From contig NZ_JHZX01000001.1 in assembly GCF_000688335.1 (NCBI RefSeq), positions 3,100,001 through 3,164,000 of the forward strand: a stretch of 64,000 bases of DNA. The letters run 5' to 3'. This stretch comes from Sediminibacter sp. Hel_I_10. Its GTDB lineage: Bacteria > Bacteroidota > Bacteroidia > Flavobacteriales > Flavobacteriaceae. Shown here in pieces: positions 9,301-18,800 of the stretch. The translations under genes and the position numbers were made by a program. Below the pieces are notes generated by a model. The model searched no databases, was not told where the DNA came from, and worked only from the letters and a program-made list of their open reading frames with translations. How positions within the stretch are numbered: position 1 is the stretch's first letter; each line of letters begins with the position of its first letter.

Positions 9301-11689
9301 TGTAACAGGAAGCGTTATTGCGAATACAACTACCAATCCGTTAACCGTTTCAGGAGTACCAGCAGGAACGTATACAGTAGAATTAACTGAGACCGATGCC
9401 CCATTTTGCTCGGCGACTGCAAGTTTGATCATCAATTCCCCTTCGGAAACATTAGCTCTAGACTTGACGGAGAGCTCCAATGTGACCTGTTCGGATGACC
9501 AGGGTACGATCACCGCGGTTGCCACAGGTGGCTGGGGTGATGTTGAGTACGAGCTTACCGGTGCAAGTACTGTCGGCTATTCTTCCAACGGGACCTTCAC
9601 GGGCCTTTCCGCGGGGACCTATACGGTCAACGCGATGGACTCGGGTGGCTGTATCGCCTCCGGGACGATCACCCTAGAGGTGCCGTTGCCCATTGACGCG
9701 ACCTTCACGGCGAGCACGGGTACGCTCCTTTGCTTTGGCGACCAGGATGCGAGCATCACGGTGAGCAACGTTAGTGGCGGACAGGGCAGCAACTACACCT
9801 ATACATTGAACACGGTGCTGCCAACGGCGAGCACCTCCGGTCCACAGACCCTTAATGTGTTCACGGACCTAGCTGCGGGGACCTATAGCGTTGTGATCAA
9901 CGATGGCTACGGCTGTAGCAGGACCTCTGCGGATATCGTCATCGGTGCGCCGACGCCGATCACCGCGAGCCTTGTTACGGCAACGGCCCAGACCTGTCTG
10001 ATCGATGCCGAGCTTACGCTTAGCGCTAGCGGGGGTACGGGTGCCTACCAATACAGCGATGACAGCGGTTTTGCCACGGTACTAGGGACCTTCACGGCCT
10101 CTGCGACGTTCGACGTTGCACCGGGGACCTATTCCTATTACGTAAGGGATGCCAACGGCTGTGTGGCCACGGTCTCCAATGAGATCACGATAGAGCAGAT
10201 CCCTGCACTGGAGCTCGAGCTTGAACTGGTCAACGCGACGATCAACTGCGCCGGCGACAATACCGGAGCGATCATCGCCACGGCCACTGGAGGACTTGGG
10301 GACTATGTCTACATCCTCCAGGACGGTTCCGGTGTTGAGATCACCGATGCAGTTCAAAATAGCCCAGGGGTGTTTACCGGGCTTGTTGCCGGTGACTACA
10401 TCGTATTGGTGGAGAGCGGTGACTGTAGCGATGGGTCCCTACCGGTGAGCATCACGGAGCCCGATGCGCCTCTGGAGGTGAGCTTCGAGGTGTCGAACAT
10501 CTCCTGTCCCGGTACCAACAACGGTGCTGTGGAGATCACGGCCACCGGTGGCACGGGCACGGTCCAATATGCGATCTCGCCCCAGCTCAACCAGTTCTTC
10601 TCGACCAACACGTTCGTGGACCTTTCACCGGGCACCTACGATGTGATCGTTCAGGACCAACTGGGCTGCTACGTGACCTTCGATTTCACGGTTACCGAGC
10701 CAGCACCGGTGATCCTTGGGATCGTTGCGGACTCTTTCTTCCCGGAGATCTGCTTCGGCGAGGCCAACGGGGAGTTCAGCGTGGAGATCTCGGGCGGTGT
10801 GAAGCCCTACAGCGTGAGCCTTGACGATTACAACGGTGTGTACACCCAGGGGAGTGCCACGCAGGCACAGTTTGACTTTACCGATCTGGTGGGCGGTGAC
10901 CATGTGGTCTTTGTACGTGACAGTAACGGCTGCGAGTCTGAGTGGAACATCAGCTTCCCCGGGTCGGTGCGCATCGAGGCGGAGGTAGAGGTGTCCTTCA
11001 GCTGCGACAACAACAATGCGGTCAACGCGGTGACGGTAATGGTGGACGGTACGCTCACCGATACGGCGGAGCTGGACTATTCATTGGACGGCGGTCCCTA
11101 CCAGATGAGCAACGTCTTCACGGACGTTCCAACGGGAGGGGACCACTATGTTGACGTAAGGCACACCAACGGATGTATCGTGACGACGAAGTTCTTCGAG
11201 ATCCCGGAGTTCGAGCCATTGGCGCTCGTGCTGGAGGAAGGGGAGCTCAACGAGATCGTTGCGGTTGCCACAGGCGGCACCGGCGATTACGAGTTCTGGC
11301 TCAACGGCGAGTCCCAGGGCGATAACAACGTGTTCACGATCTACGAGACGGGCACCTACAACATCACGGTTACCGATGGCTCGGGCTGTGATAGGAGCGA
11401 GTCGATGGAGTATGAGTTCGTTGACATCTGTATCCCGAACTATTTCACGCCCAACGGCGATGGTATCCAGGATGGCTGGGCACCGGGCTGCTCGAACGGC
11501 TACCCGAACCTTGAGTTCGACATCTTTGACAGGTACGGTCGCAAGGTGGCCTCGCTGAGACAGGGAGAGCTCTGGGACGGCAGGTACAACGGCAATGAAC
11601 TGCCCACGGGCGACTATTGGTACGTGGTGAGCCCCAACAGCACCACATCGGACAGGGAGTTCGTGGGGAACTTTACATTATACAGGTAA
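3302..11689 (+). CDS. Giant SprB-like surface protein A with T9SS type B sorting domain
   Basis: A 2795-aa secreted protein. The frame can be extended to a TTG at 3269, but ATG 3302 is preferred: it gives a basic N-terminus followed by a hydrophobic signal segment ending FAQ. Layout: a unique N-terminal domain (VPFTPRLDGG, GDVVFIGNNI, YAGLYWASV) to about residue 400; a DUF11-like domain (about 415-530, ELNYVIGFQNLGN); a Cys-rich segment; then some twenty SprB-type repeats with motifs such as GTYTVTVTDAxxC; and a final sorting domain from about residue 2709 (CIPNYFTPNGDGIQDGW to FTLYR). The likely role is an extended adhesin on the cell surface, possibly for gliding or attachment to particles. 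From base 9436 the composition switches abruptly to GC-rich and the sequence becomes nearly identical to the end of giant gene B. A PorP/SprF partner follows 24 bp later. Ligand unknown. Confidence 0.9.
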   Translation: MKTPTNPKSIGSIVSALTYYSENLVIGKGNTIKKLVVLFTIFLSTSAFAQLAVPFTPRLDGGSIKVKGDVVFIGNNIVTAAGLGLPYNGNQQNNSNEGIYVNVESGGDPDIFSSSSADLTIDTDCKKILYAGLYWASVYPVEVANNQSANFQGTPRFEDWNQIKFKLPTGDFIDLVADNDSDPIGEEDDIIFDGYEYYGAGVQNSFKDSPIICYKNVTNLVQNLTESDGKYTVANLRATRGRRNGGCSAGWTMVVIYESPILPSKYIAVFDGYAGVQGNTDLDIPVSGFQTLPAPYPVNANIGVGALEGDFGIYGDSFRFKASGSTNFTTLSDAINQPNNFFNSTITMNGVHNLNRNPASTNTLGLDINNLKIPNPSNLVIPNDETAGDLKLTTSGDGFGAFVTSFSVEIIEPDIVLTKIVEDEFGNNIGGQVVDLGDELNYVIGFQNLGNDDATDFIIRDILPINIVFDYPNDVISLPPGVSVESYDAATREIIFRIEDYVVEENDPVSEIRFKVTVVESCSLLVDVCSDLINNQAYATYRSVLNPDFLITDDPSYSANTGCLLSPQATNFLADLNDCIFTQNETLCGSTLDITAANGYDSYSWSTSPSGTPVIGTTQTITVNDPGVYYVRNTAVAPCQSIDQIFNVELFGGNIQNPVIPYADEVIICPNDGKPLPNIYLCGANDFRDIETNIASAASIIWDKLDESSCTSVSNPDCANENDSCVWNSVETGSDFTAEEAGQYRLTVNFEGGCFVQFYFNVYQNLLDPSVTTTDIVCDTPGSITVGGVPSGYEYSLDGTNFQSNSTFSITSAGIYTVYIRQVGIETNPCIFTVEDVQVRDRNFTGSTLVIQPFCNGDKGSIQIAANDAIPQYFFELYNGATLVNSVGPIVDNNYTFENLNPGTYTATLETEDGCTYSEEITIIEPPLLTVTAALTAPLACEDGEITIYPQGGTPPYFYFVNSTTDFQTDPIVIVTDPSTYEIMVVDANNCTASTTILVDRILAPEFTVSTSDITCANAGNGGTITINVTNANGSSLQYSVDGGATFINSPVFTGLGEGDHDVVVQYSIGGSVCLTDAQTVTITSTTAIGGTAELTQAFTCATEATITVSTVTGGDAPYTYSIDGINFQNSPDFTGLTSGTYTITIKDANDCTSLSNQVVIDPLNPITDMDFDATALSCPELTSDVSIINVVGGSGTFDYQITAPASAQTAYQSSNVFAGLAPNTYTFRIQDENGCTYSKTLTIAPLPVLTVSTVLTKDLDCTSSPDATINGTISGGTAPFTYAVSVDGGTYTSVGSTGTTFSYSTPNEGTYQFEITDSNGCTVTSGVQTVQEISLPDLSVVTQTQPILCNGDSNGSISVTIDNTVGTAPFTINVTNDTTGVDYGTQTSGLAAGNYTVTVTDAKSCSATENIIIDQPEPIMVNYSTVDISCASGGISQGSIIIDGVTGGTSPYNYFVTGTNGYENSELNTTGSTSVSFDVVDFGLYQINVVDANGCSVLFQDVLVASPPTDLDINIDTTVDCLTGGEAVVSVGSSLASAGPFFFSIYQGPVSVYPNPAGSWIAEDAPGSQSATFTGLTPGVQYTFIVYDAATDCSYYEPSTAPIPTNSTLTATAVSANNITCNGSDDGNVSFTVNSVYAAPATVSYEIFESLSLETTGISGTGVVPSNGALNVTNLGALPFGNYYVLITETVGPNTGCSVVSVPFNITESALPLELTASVDNNANCVDNSGLISAVAQFGTAPYQYQVTTSATAPLASDTNWANASTFNLNAGNYYVHVIDAYGCIVTSPVQVLPMDPAPSISAVTNNQCTVEDGAYAIDVTLDVAGIAPYSYSIDGGAFQTQTAPFTISNLVSGTHTVEVQDANGCGNLVSIDVVAPLDMVPAVTAFPSCNDNDGEITLIGSGGSGSYTYSINPSATSISFSGSSFTGVPSGDYVVTMTDDLTACTEDVSITIPSANPLTFTLTPTTVICFGEDAPFEINVSGYTGAYTYEVFNTAGTSVTGSVIANTTTNPLTVSGVPAGTYTVELTETDAPFCSATASLIINSPSETLALDLTESSNVTCSDDQGTITAVATGGWGDVEYELTGASTVGYSSNGTFTGLSAGTYTVNAMDSGGCIASGTITLEVPLPIDATFTASTGTLLCFGDQDASITVSNVSGGQGSNYTYTLNTVLPTASTSGPQTLNVFTDLAAGTYSVVINDGYGCSRTSADIVIGAPTPITASLVTATAQTCLIDAELTLSASGGTGAYQYSDDSGFATVLGTFTASATFDVAPGTYSYYVRDANGCVATVSNEITIEQIPALELELELVNATINCAGDNTGAIIATATGGLGDYVYILQDGSGVEITDAVQNSPGVFTGLVAGDYIVLVESGDCSDGSLPVSITEPDAPLEVSFEVSNISCPGTNNGAVEITATGGTGTVQYAISPQLNQFFSTNTFVDLSPGTYDVIVQDQLGCYVTFDFTVTEPAPVILGIVADSFFPEICFGEANGEFSVEISGGVKPYSVSLDDYNGVYTQGSATQAQFDFTDLVGGDHVVFVRDSNGCESEWNISFPGSVRIEAEVEVSFSCDNNNAVNAVTVMVDGTLTDTAELDYSLDGGPYQMSNVFTDVPTGGDHYVDVRHTNGCIVTTKFFEIPEFEPLALVLEEGELNEIVAVATGGTGDYEFWLNGESQGDNNVFTIYETGTYNITVTDGSGCDRSESMEYEFVDICIPNYFTPNGDGIQDGWAPGCSNGYPNLEFDIFDRYGRKVASLRQGELWDGRYNGNELPTGDYWYVVSPNSTTSDREFVGNFTLYR
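9436..11689 (+). repeat. GC-rich 3' cassette, copy 1 (end of giant gene A)
   Basis: This 2254-bp block matches 20235-22488 without a gap. It starts at ttccccttcgg inside a Ser-Pro-Ser-Glu-Thr-Leu stretch and ends at the stop codon. I counted 32 base differences by hand, about 98.6% identity: 8 in the first 106 bp, none over 9542-10650, and 24 in the remainder. Two 60-base lines inside the block have 63% and 67% GC, against 32% and 38% in two lines of the same gene upstream. It encodes about 750 residues of SprB-type repeats plus the sorting domain. Confidence 0.95.
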
Positions 11690-11713
11690 TTGACAAAAGT
11701 TGTTAAATAAAAA

Positions 11714-12694
11714 ATGAATCAAATGAAAAAATTAATAGTATATATCTGTTTTTTGCTTGTAGCAAGCGGGTACGGTCAAGAGTTGAATTTACCTGTATTT
11801 ACACAGTATTTAGCCGATAACGACTTTGTGGTTTCTCCAACTTATGCTGGTATTGGTGATAATTTCCGAATTAGAGCCAACGGTTTGACCCAATGGGTTG
11901 GAATTAAAAATGCTCCTGATAATCAATCGTTGTACGCAGATTTCAGAATATCAAACAGATCTGGAGTTGGGTTATCACTTTACAATGATAAAAATGGTAA
12001 CACACGTCAAAAGGGTATTAAATTTTCATTTGCACATCACTTGATTCTAGATTACAAGTCAAAACAATATTTGAGTTTTGGGGTGTCTTATAATATCAAC
12101 AACTTTAAAATAGATATCGAAAATTTTGATACCACTTTTGAAACTCCTGTTTTGGATCCTTCGGTGACTGATGATAGAGGTCGCTCTAATAATAACTTTG
12201 ATTTTGGTGTACTTTATAGAAATAAAGGCTACTTTTTAAGTTTGAATGCCAATAACCTCTTACCAAAGGATATTGATAATTTCACCGGAATAGAACCTAA
12301 CTTACTTTTAAATCTTCAGGCCTATACAGGTATTAGATTTAAAGCTAGAGAGAACAATAAAGTGGAATTTGAACCATCAATCTTCTATCAGTTATTTGCA
12401 AGTGATGGTCGATCTACAACAGATTTAAACTTTAAATTCCGTCAGTATAATAGAGATGGCGATTATTATTGGGCAGGTATTTCCTACCGTTTCTTAAATG
12501 ATCAATTGCTACAACCTTTAAACATTGGACCAATGGCAGGTTTTATGAAATCGAAATTTTATTTCGCCTATTCTTATCAACTTACTACTAATGATTTAAT
12601 GAGTTTTAACTCGGGAACGCACATGATCACTATTGGTCTTGATTTTCTGCAAGGTATTAGCGATTGTCCTTGCACAACCAGTCTAGGACATTAA
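11714..12694 (+). CDS. PorP/SprF-family type IX secretion membrane protein
   Basis: A 326-aa protein of normal family length with a signal peptide (KKLIVYICFLL to GYGQ). A second ATG at 11723 is also possible. Motifs fit PorP/SprF: QYLADNDFVVSPTYAGIGDN near the N-terminus, alternating beta-strand pattern throughout, and a last strand ending MITIGLDFL. Family members are outer membrane barrels that pair with type B T9SS substrates. The gene sits 24 bp after giant gene A and 125 bp before giant gene B, so it could serve one or both. It is AT-rich again, in sharp contrast with the GC-rich cassette that ends just before it. Unlike the PorP/SprF protein at 557-3208, it has no helical or SPOR-like extension. 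Confidence 0.9.
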   Translation: MNQMKKLIVYICFLLVASGYGQELNLPVFTQYLADNDFVVSPTYAGIGDNFRIRANGLTQWVGIKNAPDNQSLYADFRISNRSGVGLSLYNDKNGNTRQKGIKFSFAHHLILDYKSKQYLSFGVSYNINNFKIDIENFDTTFETPVLDPSVTDDRGRSNNNFDFGVLYRNKGYFLSLNANNLLPKDIDNFTGIEPNLLLNLQAYTGIRFKARENNKVEFEPSIFYQLFASDGRSTTDLNFKFRQYNRDGDYYWAGISYRFLNDQLLQPLNIGPMAGFMKSKFYFAYSYQLTTNDLMSFNSGTHMITIGLDFLQGISDCPCTTSLGH

Positions 12695-12819
12695 ATAAAT
12701 GAAGAAATAATGCCTTTATTAAAAGAGAATAGCTAAATTAGAACATTAAAACATCACATAATTCTTTTTTTCTGCCAGCCCCAATGTAGAAAAATTGAAA
12801 TGAGATTAAATAGATATTT

Positions 12820-15800
12820 ATGGAAAAACCTACTTTTTCTAGAATAGCCATCATTGGTTCATTTCTACTATTTGCACTACAATCAATCGCTCAAAATCAC
12901 GTCCCATTTACCCCCCGATTTAATCAAGACTTAAAAGGTGACATTGTATTGATTGGTAATAATATTTTAGGACCAAGCAACGACGCGTTTAATAACAATA
13001 CCTCTTATAACCATACGGTTGATATGAGGTATATTGATATTGACGGAGATGCCTCTACCTTTAGTTCATCAAGCGCCGATTTAAATATCCCAAATCCTAA
13101 TTGTTATCAGATCAAATATGCTGGTCTTTACTGGGGAGCTGTTACAAAAGGAGAGCAGCCCATTACAGATATTAAGTTCAAAGGCCCCACAGGGGGTTAC
13201 AATGACATCGTAGGAACTATTGTTTACAATGCTGATGGGACACCTACAGGAGACAGTTTTCCTTATTCTTGTTATGCTGATGTTACAGATATCGTCACAG
13301 GCCTCTCCAATGATTTGGGAACCTACACTGTAGGGAACATATCAAGTGCTGAGGGTGCAACAGCTTTTATGACTCCATATAACGGTACAGGTTATTCTGC
13401 GGGATGGTCTCTATTTGTTGTATACGAAGATCCTACATTACCAGGAAAATCAATTACGAGTTTTGATGGTTTTAGTGCTATAAGCAGCTCAGTAAATGTT
13501 GATGTTCCTATTTCAGGGTTTAGAACGGTGCCAGCTCCAGCTCCAGTAAGAGCTAATTTTGCATTTGCCGCTTTAGAGGGAGATAAGCCTATTGAAAATG
13601 ACCGCTTGGTTCTTAATGGTGTGCCTCTTTCTGCTGCAGATAGACCGGCAAATAACTTCTTTAATAGTTCTGTTACTCAGCTTAGTGCTCTGCCTGTAGA
13701 TAACCGTAATCCAAACAGTACAAATACTTTAGGATTTGATACTGGAGTTATGGTGGTTCCAAACCCTAGTAACAATGTTATTGCGAATGATGCTACCTCG
13801 GCTACCGTAAGGTTAGAAAGTAATCAAGACGTCTATTTTCAATATTTCTTCGCTTTTGCTGTAGAAATTATAGAACCCAATATTGTACTTACAAAGATTG
13901 TAGAAGATGATCTAGGAAACAATATTGGTGGTCAGACCATCGGTCTAGCGCAATCACTAAATTATGTCATTGGTTTTCAAAATACGGGTAATGATAATGC
14001 CACAAATTTTCAGATAAGGGATATACTTCCAATTAACATTGTGTTTGATTATCCCAGCGATTTGATACTGCCGGCTGGTGTTACTGTTTCTAGTTATAAT
14101 CCTGCTACACGAGAACTTATTTTTGATATTGAGGATTATTTAGTTGAAGAAAATGATCCTGCCTATGAAATTCGTATTGAGGTCATGACCGTAGAAACCT
14201 GTAGCCAGTTGGCAGATGCCTGTTCCAATATTATAAATAATCAGGCCTATGCGAGATACAATGGGTCATTAAATCCAAATTTTGAAATTACTGATGACCC
14301 TAGTTTTAGTAGCAATACAGGGTGTTTGATTTCGCCTCAAGCAACAAATTTTTTGGCTGATTTAGATGACTGTACATTTGAAGAAACCATAACCTTATGT
14401 GGAGATACTGTTGAACTTACAGCTGCCAATGGTTACGATTCTTATTCTTGGTCTACGAGTATTACTGGAACTCCTGTTATAGGCACTGGCCAATCTATAA
14501 CAGTAACCGAAACAGGTAATTATTACGTTTATAATACCGCTATTGCACCCTGTCAATCTATAGTACAAAGTTACGATGTAACCTTGTTTGGCTCAAATAC
14601 ATCAAATCCTGTAATTCCTTATGCTGATGAAGTTGTGATTTGTCCCAATGACGGTAAGGAGCTACCTCTATTGTTTTTGTGTGGTGCAAATGATTCAGTC
14701 AATATTGAAACAAATATTTCAAGTGCTTCTTCAATTATATGGGAAGTTCTTGATGAGTCAAGCTGTTCTGCGGTCCCAAATCAAGATTGTGCAAATGAAG
14801 ATACTGGATGTACATGGAATGAGGTTGGCACAGGACCAAATTATCTGGCTAATACTGCTGGTCAATATCGACTTACAATAAATTATTCAGGAGGTTGTTT
14901 CTTACAATTTTATTTTAATGTGTATCAAAATCTGTTAAGTCCTACAGTGTCTGCATCAGATATTATATGTACAACACCAGGAAACATTACCGTTGGTGGC
15001 GTACCATCAGGTTATCAATATAGTATAGATGGCGTAAATTATCAATCAAGCAATTCATTCACAGTTGATACTCCAGGAAACTATACGGTTTATATACAAC
15101 AGGAAGGTGTTGAGACGAATCCATGTGTTTTTACTGTTCCTGATGTACAAGTTCGTTCAAGGGATTTTACAGTATCTGCAATTATCAATCAGCCACTTTG
15201 CCATGGAGATAAAGGAAGTGTTCATTTGGCTGCAAATGATGCAGATCCCCAATATTTCTTTGAGCTTTATAATGGCGGCACTTTAGTAAATAGTGTTGGT
15301 CCAAACACTCAAAATAGTTATACATTTGAAAACTTAAACCCTGGCACTTATACCGCCACGGTGGAAACAGAAGATGGGTGTACACATACTGAAGACTTTA
15401 CGATTGTTGATCCCCCGCTGCTACTGGCAACAGCAGCTTTAACAGTTCCTTTGAGCTGTAATGATGGTGAAATTACAGTGTATCCAACAGGAGGGACGCC
15501 ACCTTACTTTTATTTTGTAAACAGTGGGACTGATTTTCAAACGGTTCCGGAAATTGTGATTACAGAGTCTGGAGTTTATAACATCACGGTTGTTGATTCT
15601 AATAACTGTACGGCTACAGCTGCGGTAACTGTAATTGATGTTCCTGCACCTAACTATAATATCATTTCAACAAATATAGAATGTAATGGAAATCTTAATT
15701 CTGGAGCTATCATAGTCGATATTCCCGATGCCAGTGGAACAACGTTACTTTATAGTATAGATGGTGGTGTCACATTTACTAATTCACCAGTATTCACAGG

Positions 15801-18800
15801 GCTCTCTGCCGGAGACTACTCTATCGTAGTTCAATATTCAGTTGGAGGTGTGGTATGTTTAACTGAACCCCAAACAGTGACCATTTCTGCGGCTGTCGCT
15901 ATTGAAGGCACGGTATCACTTACGGCACCATATACTTGTAGTGCTAATGGTGAAATAACCGTTACAGATGTTTCTGGAGGAACTGAACCTTATACTTATA
16001 GTATTGATGGTACTACCTTTCAGTCAGGTAACAATTTTACCGACTTAACAAATGGAACCTATTCTGTAATAGTACAGGACTCTAATGGATGTACTTCGAT
16101 GGTAGATGAAATTACCATACTACCATTAGATCCCCCAACCGACTTAACATTTAGTAGCTCTGCGCTAACATGTCCAACTAATGTATCAACAATTACAATT
16201 ACTGGGACTATTGGGGGTACTGATCCATTAGAATATCAAATCATAGCACCTAGTTCAGTATCTACTGGCTACCAAGCTTCACCTGAGTTTTCAGGATTGG
16301 AATCAGGAACCTATACGTTTCAGGTAAAAGATGCTAACAATTGTACATATAGTGAATCTTATACAATTTCACCTTTAGCACCAATAACGGTAGTGGGTCA
16401 AAATATCAATGATGTCACCTGTTTTGGAGCTGGAGATGGATCGGTCCAATTTACGGTTTCTGGTACTACTGATTTTAATTATACAATCAATGGTGGGGCT
16501 TCAACTTCAGGATCATCTCCAATAGTGTTGACAGGATTATCTGAAGTAACTTACACCATCACCGTTACAGATGCGAATACCAACTGTGAAGCTACGGCAT
16601 CATTAACGGTTAATGGACCAGCATCGGTATTGGCTATGACTGTTGATGTCACTCAAATTACCTGTGAGCAAAACGGAAGTGTTATTGTCAATGCCACTGG
16701 GGGTTGGGGAGGAAATACATATAGCTTGACTTTACCTGATGGATCTGTACTCCCTGCTCAATCTTCAAATACTTTTGTGAATTTGACTCAGGAAGGAACA
16801 TATACGGTAACGGCTGTTGATGCCAATAACTGTACGGTAACAGAGACATTTATATTAAACACATCAGATTTACCAGTTGCTGTAGTTGATACTACCTCAG
16901 ATTTATGTTATGATGGGATAAATGGCGCAACAATTGAGGTTACGGTTACTTCTGGTCAAGCCCCATTTGAATATAGTGTTAATGGTGGCGCATATCAGTC
17001 TAATAGTACTTTTTCAAATTTAGTACCGGCAACTTACACGGTTACGGTTAGAGATGCCAATGGATGTACCGTTACCTTATCTGCACAGACTATCTCTGAA
17101 CAAATAACACTAAACACCGTATTGACCAAAGATTTAGACTGTTCTGTTGCTCCAGATGCCATCATCACAGGAACCGTAACAGGAGGAACTGCTCCTTTTA
17201 CATATGAAGTTTCTATTAATGGAGGCGCTTATTCGGCTTTAGGAGCAACGGGTTCTCCGTTTACTTATACCACAGCAACTCCAGGAACCTACCAGTTACA
17301 GATCTCTGGAGCGCAAGGTTGTACTGCGGAATCAGGAATTATCACCATCAACCCAATTTCGCCGCCAGCATTAAGTTTGGTCGCTCAAACACAGCCCATC
17401 TTATGTAATGGGGATACTAATGGTGCTATTGAGATCACTATTGATAATACAGTTGGTACAGCGCCATTTGTGATCAATGTGAATAACGATACAACGGGTA
17501 CAGATTTTGGAACGCAAACCTCAGGACTACCAGCGGGAACGTACACGGTAACTTTAACAGACGCCAACCTTTGTACAGCAACTGATACGGTAACAATAGA
17601 TCAGCCAGATCCCATAATTGTGGATTTTCACACTGTTGATATTAGTTGTACCAGCAGCGGTATTTCACAGGGCTCTATCATTATTGATGGTGTTACTGGC
17701 GGAACGGCTCCCTATAATTATTTTGTAACAGGAACTAACGGCTATTCTAATTCTGAATTGAACTCTTCAGGTTCAACATCTGTAACTTTTGATGTTGTTG
17801 ATTTTGGACTCTATCAAATTAACGTGGTAGATGCCAGCGGCTGCTCGGTATTATTTCAGGATGTATTGGTGGCATCACCTCCAACAGATTTAGATATTAA
17901 TATAGCAACAACGGTAGACTGTCTTTCAGGAGGGGAAGCTGTGGTGAGCATTGGATCTACACTAACGAGTGCTGGACCATTCTTTTTCAGTATTTATCAA
18001 GGACCAATCTCTGTGTATCCAAATCCAGCCGGATCTTGGATTCCAGAAGACGCAGCGGGAAGTCAATCGGCTACATTTACAGGTTTAACACCTGGTGTAC
18101 TTTATACCTTTATTGTTTATGATGCCTCAACTAATTGTAGTTATTATGAGCCTGCAACGGCTCCAGTTCCAACAAATTCATCATTGACGGCAACTGCAGT
18201 TTCTGCAAATAATATTACTTGTACAGGAAATGCAGATGGTACGGTATCTTTTACTGTAAACAGTGTTTACGGGACAGCGACGACGATTAGTTATGAAGTT
18301 TTTGATTCGTTATCAATGATGAGTTCAGGAGTGAGTGGTACGGGAGTTGTGCCCGCTAATGGATCATTAACCGTTAGTGATTTAGGAGCGTTACCATATG
18401 GTAATTATTATGTGCTTATAAGCGAGACCTCTGGATCTAATTCGGGCTGTAGTGTGGTAACAGTACCGTTCAATATTACAGAATCTGCTATTCCATTAAG
18501 CTTAACGGTTTCAGTTGATCAAAATGCCAACTGTAATTCTAATTCAGGCGTTATTAGTGCAATTGGTCATGATGGCACATCGCCATATCAATATCAAATA
18601 ACAACCACTGCAACAGCACCTTCTGCAAACGATGCGCAATGGGCTTCTGCTAGTACATTTAATTTGGATGCAGGGAATTATTATGTGCATGTTGTAGATG
18701 CTTACGGCTGTGTTGTCTCATCTCCAGTAGTACTATTGCCAATGGATGCGATTCCAGTAGTAGCTGCAGATGTAGATAATCAATGTGATACTGTTGAAGG

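Noticed and set aside
9869-10357. Minus-strand ORFs in the GC-rich cassette (also 20668-21156, 10396-11058 and 21195-21857)
   Set aside because: High GC removes stop codons from the other frames. The products are low-complexity, lack recognisable motifs, and lie wholly inside a well-supported coding frame in both copies.
3302-11689. SprB-type repeat series as non-ribosomal or toxin-like modular protein
   Set aside because: The repeats are short Ig-like units with conserved Tyr, Gly and Cys positions and end in a T9SS sorting domain. No toxin, protease or adenylation motif was seen.
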